A stretch of DNA of 64,000 nt from Cryobacterium sp. MP_M3 (GCF_015752155.1 NZ_JADOVI010000004.1:241518-305517), one strand, 5' to 3'. Shown: positions 50,523 to 59,549, counted from the first letter of the stretch. The notes: a model not told the origin generated them from the letters alone. Numbers and translations are program-made.

Positions 50523-52049
50523 CTAGACGGCCTGGGCCGCTGCTTCCCTCTCTGCCTTGCGTCGCGCCTTCTCGGCGTCGAGGATGACCTTTTCGGCCGC
50601 CTTCTCCTCCGCGATCCAGACGTCGCGCTTGGCACCGGGCACCCAGCCCTTGTCCACAACGCGGATCTGGTAGACGATCGCGACGCTGACCAGCACCACC
50701 GCGATGAGGATCGCGAGGATGACTCCGAGGCCACCGCCGACGCCGACGCTGACCCCGATGAGGGTGCCGAACCAGCCGAAGTCGGCGTCGCCGAACGTGC
50801 TGTTGGCGAAGCCGAAGTCGCCGAGGACCAGCAGCAGGATGGCGGGGAGGATGGTGATGATCACGCCGTTGACGAATCCACCGACCATGGCGCCGATTCG
50901 TCCACCCGTCGCGTTGCCGTAGACGCCGGCTCCACCGCCGGTGAAGAAGTGAGGCACCATGCCGGGGAGGATCAGCGCGAGCCCGAACACCGGGTTCAGC
51001 CAGATTGCCAGGACACCCAGTGCGAGGAGGCCACCGGCGAAGGAGCTCAGGAAGCCGATCAGCACGGCGTTGGCGCCGAACGGGAACACGATCGGGATGT
51101 CGAGGGCGGGACGCGCACCGGGCACAACCTTCTCAGCGATGCCCTGGAATGCGGGCACCAGCTCGCCGAGCACCGTGCGCACACCGTAGAGGATGACCGC
51201 GACGCCCACACCGAACTGCAGGGCCTGTGCAAAGGCCGCCATGATGAACGCGCCGGCGTCGGCGGAGCCGAAGATGTCGAGCGCCTCCTTCAGCGGCAGG
51301 GCAATGAGGCCCCAGACGGCGAAGACCAGGTAGATGAGCACCATAGACAGCGACGTGGCGACCATCGAGTCGCGCAGGAATTTGAGCCCCTGCGGGAACT
51401 TGATCTCTTCGGTCGACTTGCTGCGACGACCCACGGCCTGGCCCGCCGCACCGGCAGCGATGTAGCCCAGGGTGCCGAAGTGGCCGATGGCGATGGTGTC
51501 GTTGCCGGTGATCTTCTTGGTCCAGGGGTGCACGAACGCGGGCATGACCACCATGATCACGCCGAGCAGCAGCGCACCGATGATGACCACGAGCCAGCTG
51601 GAGCCCTTTCCGAAACCGACGGAGAGCACCACGGTGAGCATGGTGGCCATGAAGACCATGTGGTGCCCGGTGAGGAACACGTACTTGAGCGGCGTGAAGC
51701 GGGCCAGCGCAAGCATCACGAGGAACCCGAGGGTGAGCACGTAGGCGCTCTGGGCGCCGAACTGCTCCTGCGCGATGGCGGTGATGACCTCGTTGGTGGG
51801 GATAACGCCCTGGGCGCCGGTCACCGCGAGGATCAGTCTGCCCAGCGGGTCAAGCGAGCCCACCACGACGTTGGCGCCGGCACCGAGGATCAGGAAGCCG
51901 AGCGCGGCCTTGAGGGCACCGCCGATCACCTGTCCGGAGTTGCGCTTGAGCGCCATCAGCCCGATGGCGGTGATGATGCCGATGAGATAGGCCGGCACAT
52001 TGAGAATCTGCTGCCCGATGAAATTCAGTACGACGACGAGCCACTCCAT
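50523..52049 (-). CDS. ulaA: PTS ascorbate-type transporter subunit IIC
   Basis: The 508-residue membrane protein matches UlaA/SgaT: NVPAYLIGIITAIGLMALKR, KAALGFLILGAGANVVVGSL, FLTGHHMVFMA and HFFTGGGAGVYGNATGGR. It carries about eleven helices and an Ala/Lys-rich C-terminal tail (EKAAEKVILDAEKARRKAE). It imports and phosphorylates its sugar together with IIB and IIA. No ascorbate breakdown genes (ulaG, D, E, F) are present, so the sugar may not be ascorbate. Confidence 0.9.
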   Translation of the reverse strand: MEWLVVVLNFIGQQILNVPAYLIGIITAIGLMALKRNSGQVIGGALKAALGFLILGAGANVVVGSLDPLGRLILAVTGAQGVIPTNEVITAIAQEQFGAQSAYVLTLGFLVMLALARFTPLKYVFLTGHHMVFMATMLTVVLSVGFGKGSSWLVVIIGALLLGVIMVVMPAFVHPWTKKITGNDTIAIGHFGTLGYIAAGAAGQAVGRRSKSTEEIKFPQGLKFLRDSMVATSLSMVLIYLVFAVWGLIALPLKEALDIFGSADAGAFIMAAFAQALQFGVGVAVILYGVRTVLGELVPAFQGIAEKVVPGARPALDIPIVFPFGANAVLIGFLSSFAGGLLALGVLAIWLNPVFGLALILPGMVPHFFTGGGAGVYGNATGGRIGAMVGGFVNGVIITILPAILLLVLGDFGFANSTFGDADFGWFGTLIGVSVGVGGGLGVILAILIAVVLVSVAIVYQIRVVDKGWVPGAKRDVWIAEEKAAEKVILDAEKARRKAEREAAAQAV

Positions 52050-52093
52050 TGTGGGGTGCTCCTTATTCTGTGAGAGAGCGGATGGTGAAGGGG

Positions 52094-52366
52094 TTACTCG
52101 ACTGCGGCGGTGAGCTTCTCGGTGATCTCCTCGAGATCGAAGAAGTTGTTGATTACGATGACCTCGGCGGGCACATCGCCGAGTTCCTCGGCGAGTTCCT
52201 GGGAGGTGAGCACGATTTCGGCCGTCTGCGCGGCGCCGCGGGCCACACCCATATCGGCGGCCTCGACATCCGCATCGATACCGAGCTTCGCGAGAACCTT
52301 TTCGGCGTTCATTTTCAGGAGCACGGACGTACCGATGCCCATTCCACAGACGGCGATGATCTTCAT
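52094..52366 (-). CDS. ulaB: PTS ascorbate-type subunit IIB
   Basis: The 90-residue protein from MKIIAVCGMGIGTSVLLKMN has the IIB phosphocysteine Cys 7 in a P-loop-like CGMGIGTS. It passes phosphate from IIA to the sugar. It lies between IIA and IIC on the same strand; the long upstream frame overlaps IIA in another frame. Confidence 0.92.
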   Translation of the reverse strand: MKIIAVCGMGIGTSVLLKMNAEKVLAKLGIDADVEAADMGVARGAAQTAEIVLTSQELAEELGDVPAEVIVINNFFDLEEITEKLTAAVE

Positions 52367-52430
52367 GGGGTGCCTTTCGATTGGGTGAGATAAGTGGGGA
52401 GAAGTGTGGGGTGGATGCGTGTGCCGCGCG

Positions 52431-52889
52431 TTAGGCGACCGCGGCGAGCCCGCCGAGCACGGCGCGAACGTCGTCCGGGCTGGTGGCCTCGGTGAGGCGC
52501 GCCATGGCCAAGCTGTCGGAGAGAACACCGGCCAGCGCACGCATCACTGTGAGGTGAGTGTCGTGGTCGACGGCGGCGAGCCCGATCACGAGGTTGACGG
52601 GGTCGTTGGCTTTGTTGCCGAATTCGACGGGGGTGGCCAGGCTCACCCAGCTGAGTCCGCCGGTGAGAACCGCCGACGACGGCCGGGAGTGCGCCAGGGC
52701 GATGCCCGGGGCGATGACGATGTACGGGCCGTGCTTCTCGACAGCGGCGATCATCTCGTCGGTGTAGGCATCCGTGGTTGCTCCACCGGACACGAGACCG
52801 TCGCCGGCGAGACGGATCGCGGCACGCCAGTCGGCTGCATTCGCCTGGGTCACGATGGACGACAGTGATTCGGCGAGGTTGAAAGCCAC
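52431..52889 (-). CDS. ulaC: PTS IIA component (mannitol/fructose type 2)
   Basis: The 152-residue protein has YIVIAPGIALAHSRPSSAVL with the phosphorylated His 67 and PVNLVIGLAAVDHDTHLTVM, the EIIA type 2 pattern of UlaC. First gene of the PTS operon. Its upstream region carries a TAGACA/TATACA promoter-like pair that overlaps the ROK-type operator at 52968. Confidence 0.92.
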   Translation of the reverse strand: MAFNLAESLSSIVTQANAADWRAAIRLAGDGLVSGGATTDAYTDEMIAAVEKHGPYIVIAPGIALAHSRPSSAVLTGGLSWVSLATPVEFGNKANDPVNLVIGLAAVDHDTHLTVMRALAGVLSDSLAMARLTEATSPDDVRAVLGGLAAVA

Positions 52890-52967
52890 GACTGAACTCC
52901 TTTGTTTGGATTCGAGCCACCCTTTGACTGCGAGGGCGACTGGGATGACTGTATAAGCCTAAGCGAC

Positions 52968-52983
52968 CTTTTGTCTACAAATG
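52968..52983 (-). promoter_or_regulatory. Probable ROK operator, PTS side
   Basis: On the minus strand CATTTGTAGACAAAAG matches CATTTGTATACCAAAG at 54338 in 14 of 16 positions. It overlaps the putative -35 (TAGACA) of the PTS promoter, so binding would repress. Confidence 0.7.
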
Positions 52984-53082
52984 AACCAAAGTTTTTTGAG
53001 ATTGACTGCCTGGCGTCTCGAGATGGCGTCGGGGGCAGCGGATGGGGGGCGCAGGCAGCGTGGGAACCGCCCCGAGCTCGAA

Positions 53083-54267
53083 TCAGATCGATGGAACGAG
53101 CAGGGAGACACCGGGCAGGCCGCCGCGGGTAAGCCGGCTGATGCGGTCGGCCTCGAAGAGTGCGTCCTGGGCGATGAGCGAGGCTCCCGTGATGCCGGCG
53201 ATGTGGCCGAGCCGGGATTTCTCCACCACCAGCCCCTGCAGGGCGAAGTCGCGGGCGCCGGCGAAGATAGCGTCGCGGATGGCCCCGAGGAAGGGCTCGC
53301 CGGCCTGGGCGAGGTTGCCTCCGACCACCACGGCCTGCGGGTTGAGCAGGCCCACCACGTGCGCCAGGCTCTGCCCGATGGCGGTGCCGGTCTCGCTGAG
53401 CAGCCGCAGCACCTCCGGGTCGCCCTGTTTGGCGAGGCCGACGATGTCGTTGCTGGTGCGCACGCGGTAGCCCCGGCGCTGCAGTTCGCGGCGGATCACG
53501 GCACCGCTGGCGATCGTCTCGAGACGTTCGGTGCGGGCTCCGCCGGAGCGCACCGGGCTGAGATCGCCCGCGCCTCCCCGGGAGCCGTGGTAGATCGAGC
53601 CGTCGAGCACAAATGCCAGACCGACACCGATGCCGGCTTTGAGCACCGTGACGTCCCGGTATTCGCTCCAGCCCCGCCGCGCCTCGGCGAGCGCCATGAT
53701 GTTCACGTCCCGGTCCACGGCGAAGACGGCATTGTTGAAGCGGCCGGCGAAGTAGTCCTTGACCAAGACGCCGTCCCACTGCGCGTCCACCTGCGGGGTG
53801 GCGAGTCGCCCGGTCACAGAATCGACCGGGCCGGGCACTCCCACGCCGATGCCCACCACGTCGGCCCGGGTCTTGCCGAGCCGGTCGAGCATGTGGTCGA
53901 AGACCTGGCCGGCCCATTCGAAGATCTCGGCCGGGCCCTCGCTCAGTCCGATGTCGGCTTCATCCTCGCTGAGGATGGTGGAGACCAGGTCGGTGATGGC
54001 CAGGCGGGTGTGTGACCCGCCAATGTCCACGGCGAGCAGCAGTCCGGCGTGCGGATTGACCGCGAACTCCTCGGGCGGGCGGCCGCCGCGTGAATCGAGT
54101 TGCCCCACACTCACCACGATCGACGCAAGCAGCAGTTCGTCCAGACGCCGCGCCAGGGTGATCCGCGACCAGCCGAGCTGGTCGATGAGGTCGCTGCGGG
54201 TGGTGGCGAGGCCGGATCGGATCAGGCCGAGCACCACGCCCGAGCCCGTGGATAGAGTGTGCGCCAT
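53083..54267 (-). CDS. ROK family transcriptional regulator
   Basis: The 394-residue protein has an N-terminal winged helix (TTRSDLIDQLGWSRITLARR) and a ROK sugar-kinase-like domain (LLLAVDIGGSHTRLAI, VVGIGVGVPGPVDSVTGRL, GIGVGLAFVLDGSIYHGSRG, AGDLSPV). The zinc-site cysteines of classic ROK proteins are not evident in this stretch. It lies between the PTS operon and transketolase, with matching operator sites on both sides. ATG 54267 was chosen over 54303. Confidence 0.88.
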   Translation of the reverse strand: MAHTLSTGSGVVLGLIRSGLATTRSDLIDQLGWSRITLARRLDELLLASIVVSVGQLDSRGGRPPEEFAVNPHAGLLLAVDIGGSHTRLAITDLVSTILSEDEADIGLSEGPAEIFEWAGQVFDHMLDRLGKTRADVVGIGVGVPGPVDSVTGRLATPQVDAQWDGVLVKDYFAGRFNNAVFAVDRDVNIMALAEARRGWSEYRDVTVLKAGIGVGLAFVLDGSIYHGSRGGAGDLSPVRSGGARTERLETIASGAVIRRELQRRGYRVRTSNDIVGLAKQGDPEVLRLLSETGTAIGQSLAHVVGLLNPQAVVVGGNLAQAGEPFLGAIRDAIFAGARDFALQGLVVEKSRLGHIAGITGASLIAQDALFEADRISRLTRGGLPGVSLLVPSI

Positions 54268-54337
54268 CGAATCCTTACCTCTCCGACGCATCCGCGGGAG
54301 CACTGCACACCCGTCGGATCCGTTGTTGACTTAAGTA

Positions 54338-54353
54338 CATTTGTATACCAAAG
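54338..54353 (+). promoter_or_regulatory. Probable ROK operator, transketolase side
   Basis: CATTTGTATACCAAAG, an imperfect palindrome around GTATAC, lies 8 bp before the transketolase ATG. It includes TATACC, a possible -10, so the transcript may be nearly leaderless and the site would block it. Confidence 0.7.
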
Positions 54354-54361
54354 TGTCTCCC

Positions 54362-56410
54362 ATGGCTACCGAATCCACGAATCCCCCGTCAACGACGACG
54401 CAAACCGAGCTCGACGCCCGTGCTGTCGCGAGCGCCCAGGCCCTGGCCGCCCACGTAGTGCAGGCCAAAGGACACGGACACGGCGGCACCGCCATGGCAT
54501 TGGCGCCATTGTCCCACGTGTTGTTCTCCCGAGTTCTGCGGCACTCCCCCGCCCACCCGGACTGGCCTGCCCGAGACCGCTTCATTCTTTCGGCCGGTCA
54601 CGCCAGCCTTCTGCTGTACACCCAGCTGTTCCTCACCGGCTACGGCCTCACCCTCGACGACCTCGCCAAGAGCCGCACCCTCGGCTCGAAGACGCCCGGA
54701 CACCCCGAGGTGCACCACACCGTCGGCGTGGAGATGAGCACCGGCCCGCTCGGCCAGGGCGTCGCCTCCGCGGTGGGCATGGCCATGGCCGCCAGGCACG
54801 AGAGCGCAGTGTTCACCCCCGGCTCCACCCTGCTCGACCACACCACCTGGGTGCTGGCGGGCGACGGATGCCTTCAGGAGGGTGTCTCCGGTGAGGCGTC
54901 GAGCCTGGCCGGCACGCTCGGCCTCGACAACCTGGTTCTCATCTGGGACGACAACGGCATCACCATCGACTCCGGCACCGCCGACACCTTCACCGAAGAT
55001 GTGCGCGCCCGGTACCGGGCCTACGGATGGCGCGTGCTCGAGATCGACACCCCCGACGACCTTGACGCCCTCGAGGCCACCCTCCGCGCGGCGGCGGAAC
55101 GCACCGGCCGCCCCACCCTCGTCGCGCTCCGCACCGTCATCGGTGCCCCCTCCGCGAAGTTCGGCGGCACGTCTGCCGCGCACTCGGGCGGTTTCGGCGC
55201 CGACGAGCTCGCCGCGGTGAAGACAACGCTGGGCTTCGCACCCGACGCTCCCCTCGAGGACCTCGTCAGCCCCGAGACCCTCGCGCACACCCGGGGCGCG
55301 CTCACCCGCGGCGAGCGACTCCACCGCGACTGGGAGGCCGACCTTGCTGCCTGGAGCACCGGCGATCCCGCAGCGGCGGCTCGTTGGACCGCCTTCCGCG
55401 GTGGCGAGTTCGACAGCTCCGCCCTCGACACTGTGAACGTCGGCAGCGCCGGCGACATCATCGCCACCCGCAAGACCAACGGCGCCGTACTCCGCGCCCT
55501 GCAGGGCACCGCACCCTTGTGGGGCGGCTCGGCCGATCTCGCCGGTTCCACCACCGTGGAGGTCGACGGCGACCGCTTCTCTGCCGCGAATCCCGGCGGC
55601 GAGTTCATCCGGTTCGGCATCCGCGAGCACGCCATGGCCGCCATCCTCAACGGCATCGCCTTGCAGGGCCCATGGCGCCCGTTCGCCTCCACGTACCTGG
55701 TCTTCAGCGACTACATGCGGCCGAGCATCCGTCTCGGCGCGCTGATGGGGCTCGGCGCGGTGTACGTGTACACCCACGACTCCGTCGCCGTCGGCGAAGA
55801 CGGCCCCACCCACCAGCCGGTCGAGCAGATCGCGTCACTTCGCACGGTTCCGGGGCTCGACGTGGTGCGCCCCGCAGACTCCGTCGAGGTGGTCGCGGCC
55901 TGGCGCCGCATCCTCGCCTCCCCCGACCGGCCGGTCGCGCTCATCCTCAGCCGGCAGGACCTGCCCGTGCTGGACAGCACCGACACCACCCCCGTGGGCG
56001 TGACCGCTGGCGGCTACGTGCGCTGGCAGCACGGCAACGGCAGCGACCTGGCGATCCTCGCCACCGGCAGTGAGGTTCACCTCGCGATCGAGGCCGCCGC
56101 CCGCCTGGCAGACGAGGGCATCTCCACCCGTGTCGTGTCGCTGCCGTGCGTTGAGTGGTTCGCCGAGCAGACCGCCGACTACCGCGAGTCCGTGCTGCCG
56201 GCGGCGCTGCGCGCCCGGGTCGCCGTCGAGGCGGGCAGCGGCGACGCCTGGTACCGCTGGGTCGGCCTCGACGGGCGGGTGGTATCGATCGAGCAATTCG
56301 GCGAGTCGGGCAGCGGACCTCAGGTTCTCCGCCGCCGCGGCATCCACTTCGACGCCGTCATCGCGGCAGCGCACGCCACCCTCACCGCACCCGCCCTCGT
56401 CACCAACTAA
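54362..56410 (+). CDS. tkt: Transketolase
   Basis: The 682-residue protein has the full transketolase layout: HGGTAMALAPLSHVLF, ILSAGHASLLLY, the thiamine diphosphate motif GDGCLQEGVSGEASSLAG with VLIWDDNGITID, and the C-terminal FIRFGIREHAMAAILNGIAL and YTHDSVAVGEDGPTHQPVEQ. It moves two-carbon units between sugar phosphates. It is probably an additional, pathway-specific copy, controlled by the ROK site at 54338. No good ribosome site precedes the ATG. deoC follows after 9 nt. Confidence 0.9.
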   Translation: MATESTNPPSTTTQTELDARAVASAQALAAHVVQAKGHGHGGTAMALAPLSHVLFSRVLRHSPAHPDWPARDRFILSAGHASLLLYTQLFLTGYGLTLDDLAKSRTLGSKTPGHPEVHHTVGVEMSTGPLGQGVASAVGMAMAARHESAVFTPGSTLLDHTTWVLAGDGCLQEGVSGEASSLAGTLGLDNLVLIWDDNGITIDSGTADTFTEDVRARYRAYGWRVLEIDTPDDLDALEATLRAAAERTGRPTLVALRTVIGAPSAKFGGTSAAHSGGFGADELAAVKTTLGFAPDAPLEDLVSPETLAHTRGALTRGERLHRDWEADLAAWSTGDPAAAARWTAFRGGEFDSSALDTVNVGSAGDIIATRKTNGAVLRALQGTAPLWGGSADLAGSTTVEVDGDRFSAANPGGEFIRFGIREHAMAAILNGIALQGPWRPFASTYLVFSDYMRPSIRLGALMGLGAVYVYTHDSVAVGEDGPTHQPVEQIASLRTVPGLDVVRPADSVEVVAAWRRILASPDRPVALILSRQDLPVLDSTDTTPVGVTAGGYVRWQHGNGSDLAILATGSEVHLAIEAAARLADEGISTRVVSLPCVEWFAEQTADYRESVLPAALRARVAVEAGSGDAWYRWVGLDGRVVSIEQFGESGSGPQVLRRRGIHFDAVIAAAHATLTAPALVTN

Positions 56411-56419
56411 GGACAAACC

Positions 56420-57124
56420 GTGATTTCGACCCCCACCATCCCCCTCAGCGCCGCTATCGTCGCCAATTACATCGACCACACCCTCCTGAAGCCCGAGGCC
56501 ACCGCAGCAGACGTGACCGCACTCATTGCCGAGGCCGTCGAGCTCGGCACCTACTCGATCTGTGTTTCGCCGTCGATGCTGCCGCTCACGATCCCCGCCG
56601 GCGCCGACCTCAAGGTCGCGGTCGTCTGCGGCTTCCCCAGCGGCAAGCACCACAGCGTCATCAAGGCCGCCGAGGCCGCGCTCTCCATCGAGCAGGGCGC
56701 CGACGAGATCGACATGGTCATCGACATCGGTGCGGCCGAGGCCGGCCGCTTCGACGACGTGCAGGCCGATATCGCCGCCGTGCGCGCGAGCATCCCGGCA
56801 CCGAAGGTGCTCAAGGTCATCATCGAATCCGCAGCGCTGACGGATGCCCAAATCGTCGCCGTCTGCCAGGCCGCCGTCGCCGCGGGTGCCGACTTCGTCA
56901 AGACCTCCACCGGCTTCCACCCCGCCGGCCGGGCGACCGTGCACGCCGTGCGCCTGATGAAGGAAACCGTGGGCGACCGGGCCCAGGTGAAGGCGTCGGG
57001 CGGCGTGCGCAGCTACGATGACGCCCTCGCCATGATCGAAGCCGGCGCGAGCCGCCTCGGTGTCTCCGGCAGCGCCGCACTTCTGAGCGGCGCCAAGCCC
57101 ACCGTACTCACCGGCGCTTACTGA
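56420..57124 (+). CDS. deoC: Deoxyribose-phosphate aldolase, copy 3
   Basis: The 234-residue protein has [23 protein letters not shown] (Arg replaces Gly of the other copies) and [14 protein letters not shown]. It starts at a GTG after TAAGGACAAACC and is in one operon with transketolase. Together they link an incoming pentose or deoxypentose phosphate to glycolysis; the exact pathway is unknown. Confidence 0.92.
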   Translation: MISTPTIPLSAAIVANYIDHTLLKPEATAADVTALIAEAVELGTYSICVSPSMLPLTIPAGADLKVAVVCGFPSGKHHSVIKAAEAALSIEQGADEIDMVIDIGAAEAGRFDDVQADIAAVRASIPAPKVLKVIIESAALTDAQIVAVCQAAVAAGADFVKTSTGFHPAGRATVHAVRLMKETVGDRAQVKASGGVRSYDDALAMIEAGASRLGVSGSAALLSGAKPTVLTGAY

Positions 57125-57161
57125 CCGTCGGCGCCGGCGCCGAACGCCGGCGTTGTGCCGA

Positions 57162-57308
57162 TCACCCAGCCGACGCGTCGATCACCACCTTCCCGACGAC
57201 GCCTCTCTCGACTAGGGCATGGGCATCCGCCGAGTGCGCGAGGTCTGTGCGGTGCAGGGCCAGCCTCACCTCTTCCCCACCGCGAGGGGGCGCCCCGATG
57301 AAGTACAT
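57162..57308 (-). pseudogene. C-terminal fragment of a quinone reductase gene
   Basis: The frame ends LHRTDLAHSADAHALVERGV, then VGKVVIDASAG, which closely matches the end of the intact quinone reductase at 61198 (LHRTDLAHTADAHALVESGV, VGKVLIDVSAEEFAG). The rest of the gene is missing, so this is a leftover of a duplicated or recombined copy. Confidence 0.75.
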
Positions 57309-57346
57309 GCCGATAAGCTCAGCCTGTATCTAGGCTCGGGGGGCGC

Positions 57347-59443
57347 ATGTCGGCAGGGGGATCGGCTTGGAGCGAAGCAACGCGGCAACTCGCGCTCTCA
57401 GAAGCGCACGCACTCGCCGCTGAATCCTCGCGGGCCAAGGCCGCCAACTACTTCGCCGCCGCCGACAGCGAAAAGCGCATCGCCCACGTTCTCGCCCCCC
57501 TCGCCGCGGCCGGCTACCACTTCCTGCCGGATCGACAGTGGCCCGGCAGCCGTCGCGCTCAGGTCGACATGGTCGTCGTCGGGCCGGGCGGCCTGTTCAT
57601 CGTGGACACCAAGGCGTGGAAAGACCCGATCATCGCCGCGGGCCGGGTATTCCGCGGGCAAGCCGATGTCACCGACGAGTTCGACGGTCTGGCCGACCTC
57701 GCTTGGAAGACTGAGGCGGCTCTGGCCGAGATCGGCCTCGCCCCGGGCGAGGTGCGACCAGTGGTCGTTTTCGCCGGGCACAAGGGCGTCAACGCGTCGG
57801 TCGGCGGAGTTGAGATTGTCGGTGAAGGTGACATCGTGCGCCACATCGCCCGCCGCGGGCAGCGACTCACCGCCTCCGCCGTCGAGCAGGTGTTGGCCGC
57901 CGCGATCACGTACTTCCCCTTGATCGGCGCGCCGGCACCGGTCGATGTGACCCTGCCCGAACCGATCATCGGCCCGGAACCCGCTCTCGATCTGGACCAT
58001 CTCCCGAGCGAGAGCGACATCGAGGCCGCGATCCTCGAAGGCCTCCTTGCCCCTCCGATCGAGGAGTGGATGACGTTCCTGCATCCCGACCAGGCCAAGT
58101 TGGTGCGCCGCAGTTTCAACGGACCCTCTCGCATCCGTGGGGCTGCCGGCACCGGCAAGACCGTCGTAGGGCTGCACCGTGCCGCGTACCTGGCACGGTC
58201 CCAGGCGAACGCCCGCGTGCTCGTGACCACGTTCGTGCGCACGCTGCCCGATGTACTGAGCAACCTGCTCGGCCGCATGGCCCCGGATGTCGAGGGTCAC
58301 GTGGAGTTCAGCGGCGTGCACCAATTCGCCCGCAGGGTGCTCGACGAGCGCGGCATCGACGTGCGCGTCAACAGCAAGCTGGCCGATCAATCATTCGACG
58401 AGGCTTACAAGCAGACCTGCGGCCCGCTGTCGAAAATCGACACGAATTCCCGTTACTGGCGGGAGGAGCTCGACCACGTGATCAAGGGCCGCGGTCTGAC
58501 CAGCTTCGACGAGTACGCCGACTGTGCCCGCATCGGCCGGCGCCGCCGCCTCACCCTCGACCAGCGACGCTCGGTCTGGGCGCTCTACCAACGCTACGAA
58601 TCGCTTCTGCGCACTCGCGAGGCGCACGACTACGCCGACCTGATTCTGCTCGCCGAAGCGGCTCTGCGCGCCAAACCCATGGTCGGGTACACCGCCGTCA
58701 TCGTCGACGAGGCTCAGGACCTGTCGTGCGCAATGATCCGCATGCTCGCCACCGTGGCCGGTGACGGTGCGGATGCCTTCACCCTGATCGGCGACGGCCA
58801 ACAGACCATCTACCCCGGCGGCTACACCCTCGCCGAGGCCGGCCTCTCTGTCGCCGGCCGCGGTGTGATCATGGACGTGAACTACCGCAACACCGCCGAG
58901 ATCCTCGCCCTGGCGGCTCGCGTCGTCGACGGGGGCAGCTACGTCGACATTGAAGGCACCGCAGCCAGCACCGCCGCGATCACCTCGCCGCGACACGGCG
59001 AACGTCCCCTCTTCGCCCGGGCGCGCACCCGAACCGAGCACGACGGCAAGATGGTGCAGCACATCCGCCGGGCCGCGCAGAGCGTGAGTGTGGGCTGGGG
59101 TGACGTGGGTGTGCTCTGCTCCACCACCAGGCAGGTGCGTGACGCGGTAACGCTGCTCCGCACCGCGGGAATTCCCGTGATCGAACTCACCGATTACGAC
59201 GGTCGCCCGACGGATGCCGTGAAGGTCGGCACGATCAAGCGTGCCAAAGGCCTGGAGTTCAAGCAGGTGCTGCTGCCCTGGATCGCCGAGCGCCTGATGT
59301 CCCCTGGCGTCATCGGAGCGGGGTGGACCGATTCCCAGATCGAACGCGACGAGCGCGACCGCCGCGAACTGTTCGTGGGTATCACCCGAGCTCGCGACGG
59401 CGTATGGGTCGGCTGCATCACGGCGCAGGGTTCGTCTATGTGA
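57347..59443 (+). CDS. NERD domain / UvrD-like helicase
   Basis: The 698-residue protein has an N-terminal NERD nuclease-related domain (QVDMVVVGPGGLFIVDTKAW with D and E/K-type residues, then VVVFAGHKGV). A superfamily 1 helicase follows: Walker A RGAAGTGKTVVGLHRA at about residue 265, Walker B AVIVDEAQDLS at about 454, GDGQQTIYPGGYTL, and motif VI-like ELFVGITRARDGV. Such proteins act on DNA; some relatives serve in phage defence. It stands alone between unrelated genes. The start ATG 57347 is approximate. Confidence 0.85.
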   Translation: MSAGGSAWSEATRQLALSEAHALAAESSRAKAANYFAAADSEKRIAHVLAPLAAAGYHFLPDRQWPGSRRAQVDMVVVGPGGLFIVDTKAWKDPIIAAGRVFRGQADVTDEFDGLADLAWKTEAALAEIGLAPGEVRPVVVFAGHKGVNASVGGVEIVGEGDIVRHIARRGQRLTASAVEQVLAAAITYFPLIGAPAPVDVTLPEPIIGPEPALDLDHLPSESDIEAAILEGLLAPPIEEWMTFLHPDQAKLVRRSFNGPSRIRGAAGTGKTVVGLHRAAYLARSQANARVLVTTFVRTLPDVLSNLLGRMAPDVEGHVEFSGVHQFARRVLDERGIDVRVNSKLADQSFDEAYKQTCGPLSKIDTNSRYWREELDHVIKGRGLTSFDEYADCARIGRRRRLTLDQRRSVWALYQRYESLLRTREAHDYADLILLAEAALRAKPMVGYTAVIVDEAQDLSCAMIRMLATVAGDGADAFTLIGDGQQTIYPGGYTLAEAGLSVAGRGVIMDVNYRNTAEILALAARVVDGGSYVDIEGTAASTAAITSPRHGERPLFARARTRTEHDGKMVQHIRRAAQSVSVGWGDVGVLCSTTRQVRDAVTLLRTAGIPVIELTDYDGRPTDAVKVGTIKRAKGLEFKQVLLPWIAERLMSPGVIGAGWTDSQIERDERDRRELFVGITRARDGVWVGCITAQGSSM

Positions 59444-59513
59444 ATGTGCCCGGCGAACACCGGCCTGCTGGCGCTCCCGGTTCCACCGCCGACAGGCCCT
59501 TTTCCGCACAACG

Positions 59514-59549
59514 CCAGAGGGCGACCACGCGAACGGGGCCGCCCTCTGG
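59514..59549 (-). terminator. Hairpin after the MBL-rhodanese gene
   Basis: CCAGAGGGC and GCCCTCTGG are perfect 9-bp arms, 38 bp after the stop codon at 59587, with no T-run. The surrounding 60-70 bp resemble the hairpin region at 50467. Confidence 0.65.

Noticed and set aside
48312..52073. 1,253-codon plus-strand frame across deoC, the RelE module and the PTS IIC gene
   Set aside because: It crosses several real genes on both strands and has no recognisable domain; it is an antisense or alternative-frame artefact.
50523..52889. Naming the PTS as a true L-ascorbate uptake system
   Set aside because: The subunits are UlaABC-like, but no ulaD, E, F or G gene is nearby and the co-regulated genes are transketolase and deoC, so the substrate is left open.
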